11,752 nucleotides of DNA from JBBEDC01 sp040881505 (GTDB lineage Bacteria; Patescibacteriota; Andersenbacteria; UBA10190): positions 1 through 11,752 of the forward strand of contig JBBEDC010000052.1 of NCBI GenBank assembly GCA_040881505.1, written 5' to 3'. The notes beneath the pieces were generated by a model. That model made no database searches, was not told where the DNA came from, and worked only from the letters and a program-made list of their open reading frames with translations. Made by a program: the position numbers and the translations under genes. Position 1 is the first letter of the stretch; the number at the start of each line of letters is the position of its first letter. Below are positions 11,445 to 11,752 of the stretch, piece by piece.

Positions 11445-11752
11445 ATGAGTAATTCAATGATCATTTATCAAGCTCCATCTGGTGCTTTAGAGTTGCGGCA
11501 GGATTTTGATAAGGAGACTGTCTGGGCAACCCAGGCAGATATAGCAAGTTTATACGAAAAGGATCAATCAGTTATCTCGCGGCACATAAGAAATGTTTTT
11601 AAAGATGGTGAAGTAAGCAAAGAAAGCAATATGCAAAAGATGCATATTGCAAATTCAGATAAGCCCGTAACGTTTTATAGCCTCGATATTATCCTTGCGG
11701 TTGGGTATAGGGCCAATTCGAATCGCGCCATCCAATTTCGTCAGTGGGCCAC
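11445..11752 (+). CDS. RhuM-family (virulence RhuM) protein, cut by the window edge
   Basis: The first 102 codons of an open frame that runs off the right edge. After a short strand (MIIYQAPSGALELRQDF) comes ETVWATQADIASLYEKDQSV followed by ISRHIRNVFKDGEVSKESN, a winged or simple HTH typical of RhuM/BRO-like proteins, then FYSLDIILAVGYRANSNRAI and QFRQWA, the conserved core of the RhuM family. RhuM was named for a Salmonella pathogenicity-island protein; the molecular role is not established, and members are frequent in mobile DNA. A degraded relative lies at 9432-9665 in the same array. Confidence 0.9.
   Translation, partial: MSNSMIIYQAPSGALELRQDFDKETVWATQADIASLYEKDQSVISRHIRNVFKDGEVSKESNMQKMHIANSDKPVTFYSLDIILAVGYRANSNRAIQFRQWA

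Overview
The window looks like a small-genome bacterium, most probably a member of the Candidate Phyla Radiation (Patescibacteria). This is inference. Genes are compact, neither tRNA encodes its 3' CCA, most genes lack a Shine-Dalgarno sequence, and many start codons lie about 6 bases after a -10 box, which implies leaderless mRNAs. TGA acts as a stop (for example at 6084 and 10911), so this is not a TGA-recoding lineage.

Positions 1-3322 look like ordinary chromosome: a minus-strand tRNA-Thr, a minus-strand polytopic membrane protein resembling GT-C glycosyltransferases, a divergent membrane-anchored protein that may be a beta-propeller, and rpmG (ribosomal protein L33). A mazEF-type toxin-antitoxin pair follows, then tRNA-Trp. 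In many bacteria rpmG and tRNA-Trp lead directly into secE-nusG-rplK. Here mazEF separates rpmG from the tRNA, and no secE or nusG appears in the 7.6 kb after it. The accessory DNA therefore appears to have entered a conserved translation/secretion locus right behind a tRNA gene.

Positions 4104-5510 form a single-gene element: one 379-aa protein of unknown function, with its own extended -10 promoter, enclosed by long terminal inverted repeats (43 of 48 outer bases match) and with no recognisable transposase.

From 5501 to the right edge every gene is on the plus strand and most stand alone. The gene blocks are separated by about eleven degenerate copies of a roughly 30-bp repeat: a left half near CTAACTTGGTCC and a right half near AARCCCTGCCAA. 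Between repeats lie a Nudix hydrolase with two small membrane proteins, a ParB/sulfiredoxin-fold-like protein, an aberrant inorganic pyrophosphatase, a DUF4440/SnoaL-like protein, an HTH-Fic protein, a broken RhuM fragment, an RBBP9-like hydrolase, a YecM-like VOC protein, a tautomerase, a possibly empty unit, and the start of an intact RhuM protein. The functions are unrelated, the orientation is uniform and the boundaries recur, as in an integron or CALIN-type cassette array. The repeats are not canonical attC sites and no integrase is in the window.

Six array or element genes (at 4252, 6931, 8006, 8455, 10368, 10971) and the partial gene at 11445 share one start layout: TGn, a -10 hexamer, 6 bases, then ATG. 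Each unit seems to carry its own ready-made leaderless promoter, so it could be expressed wherever it is inserted.
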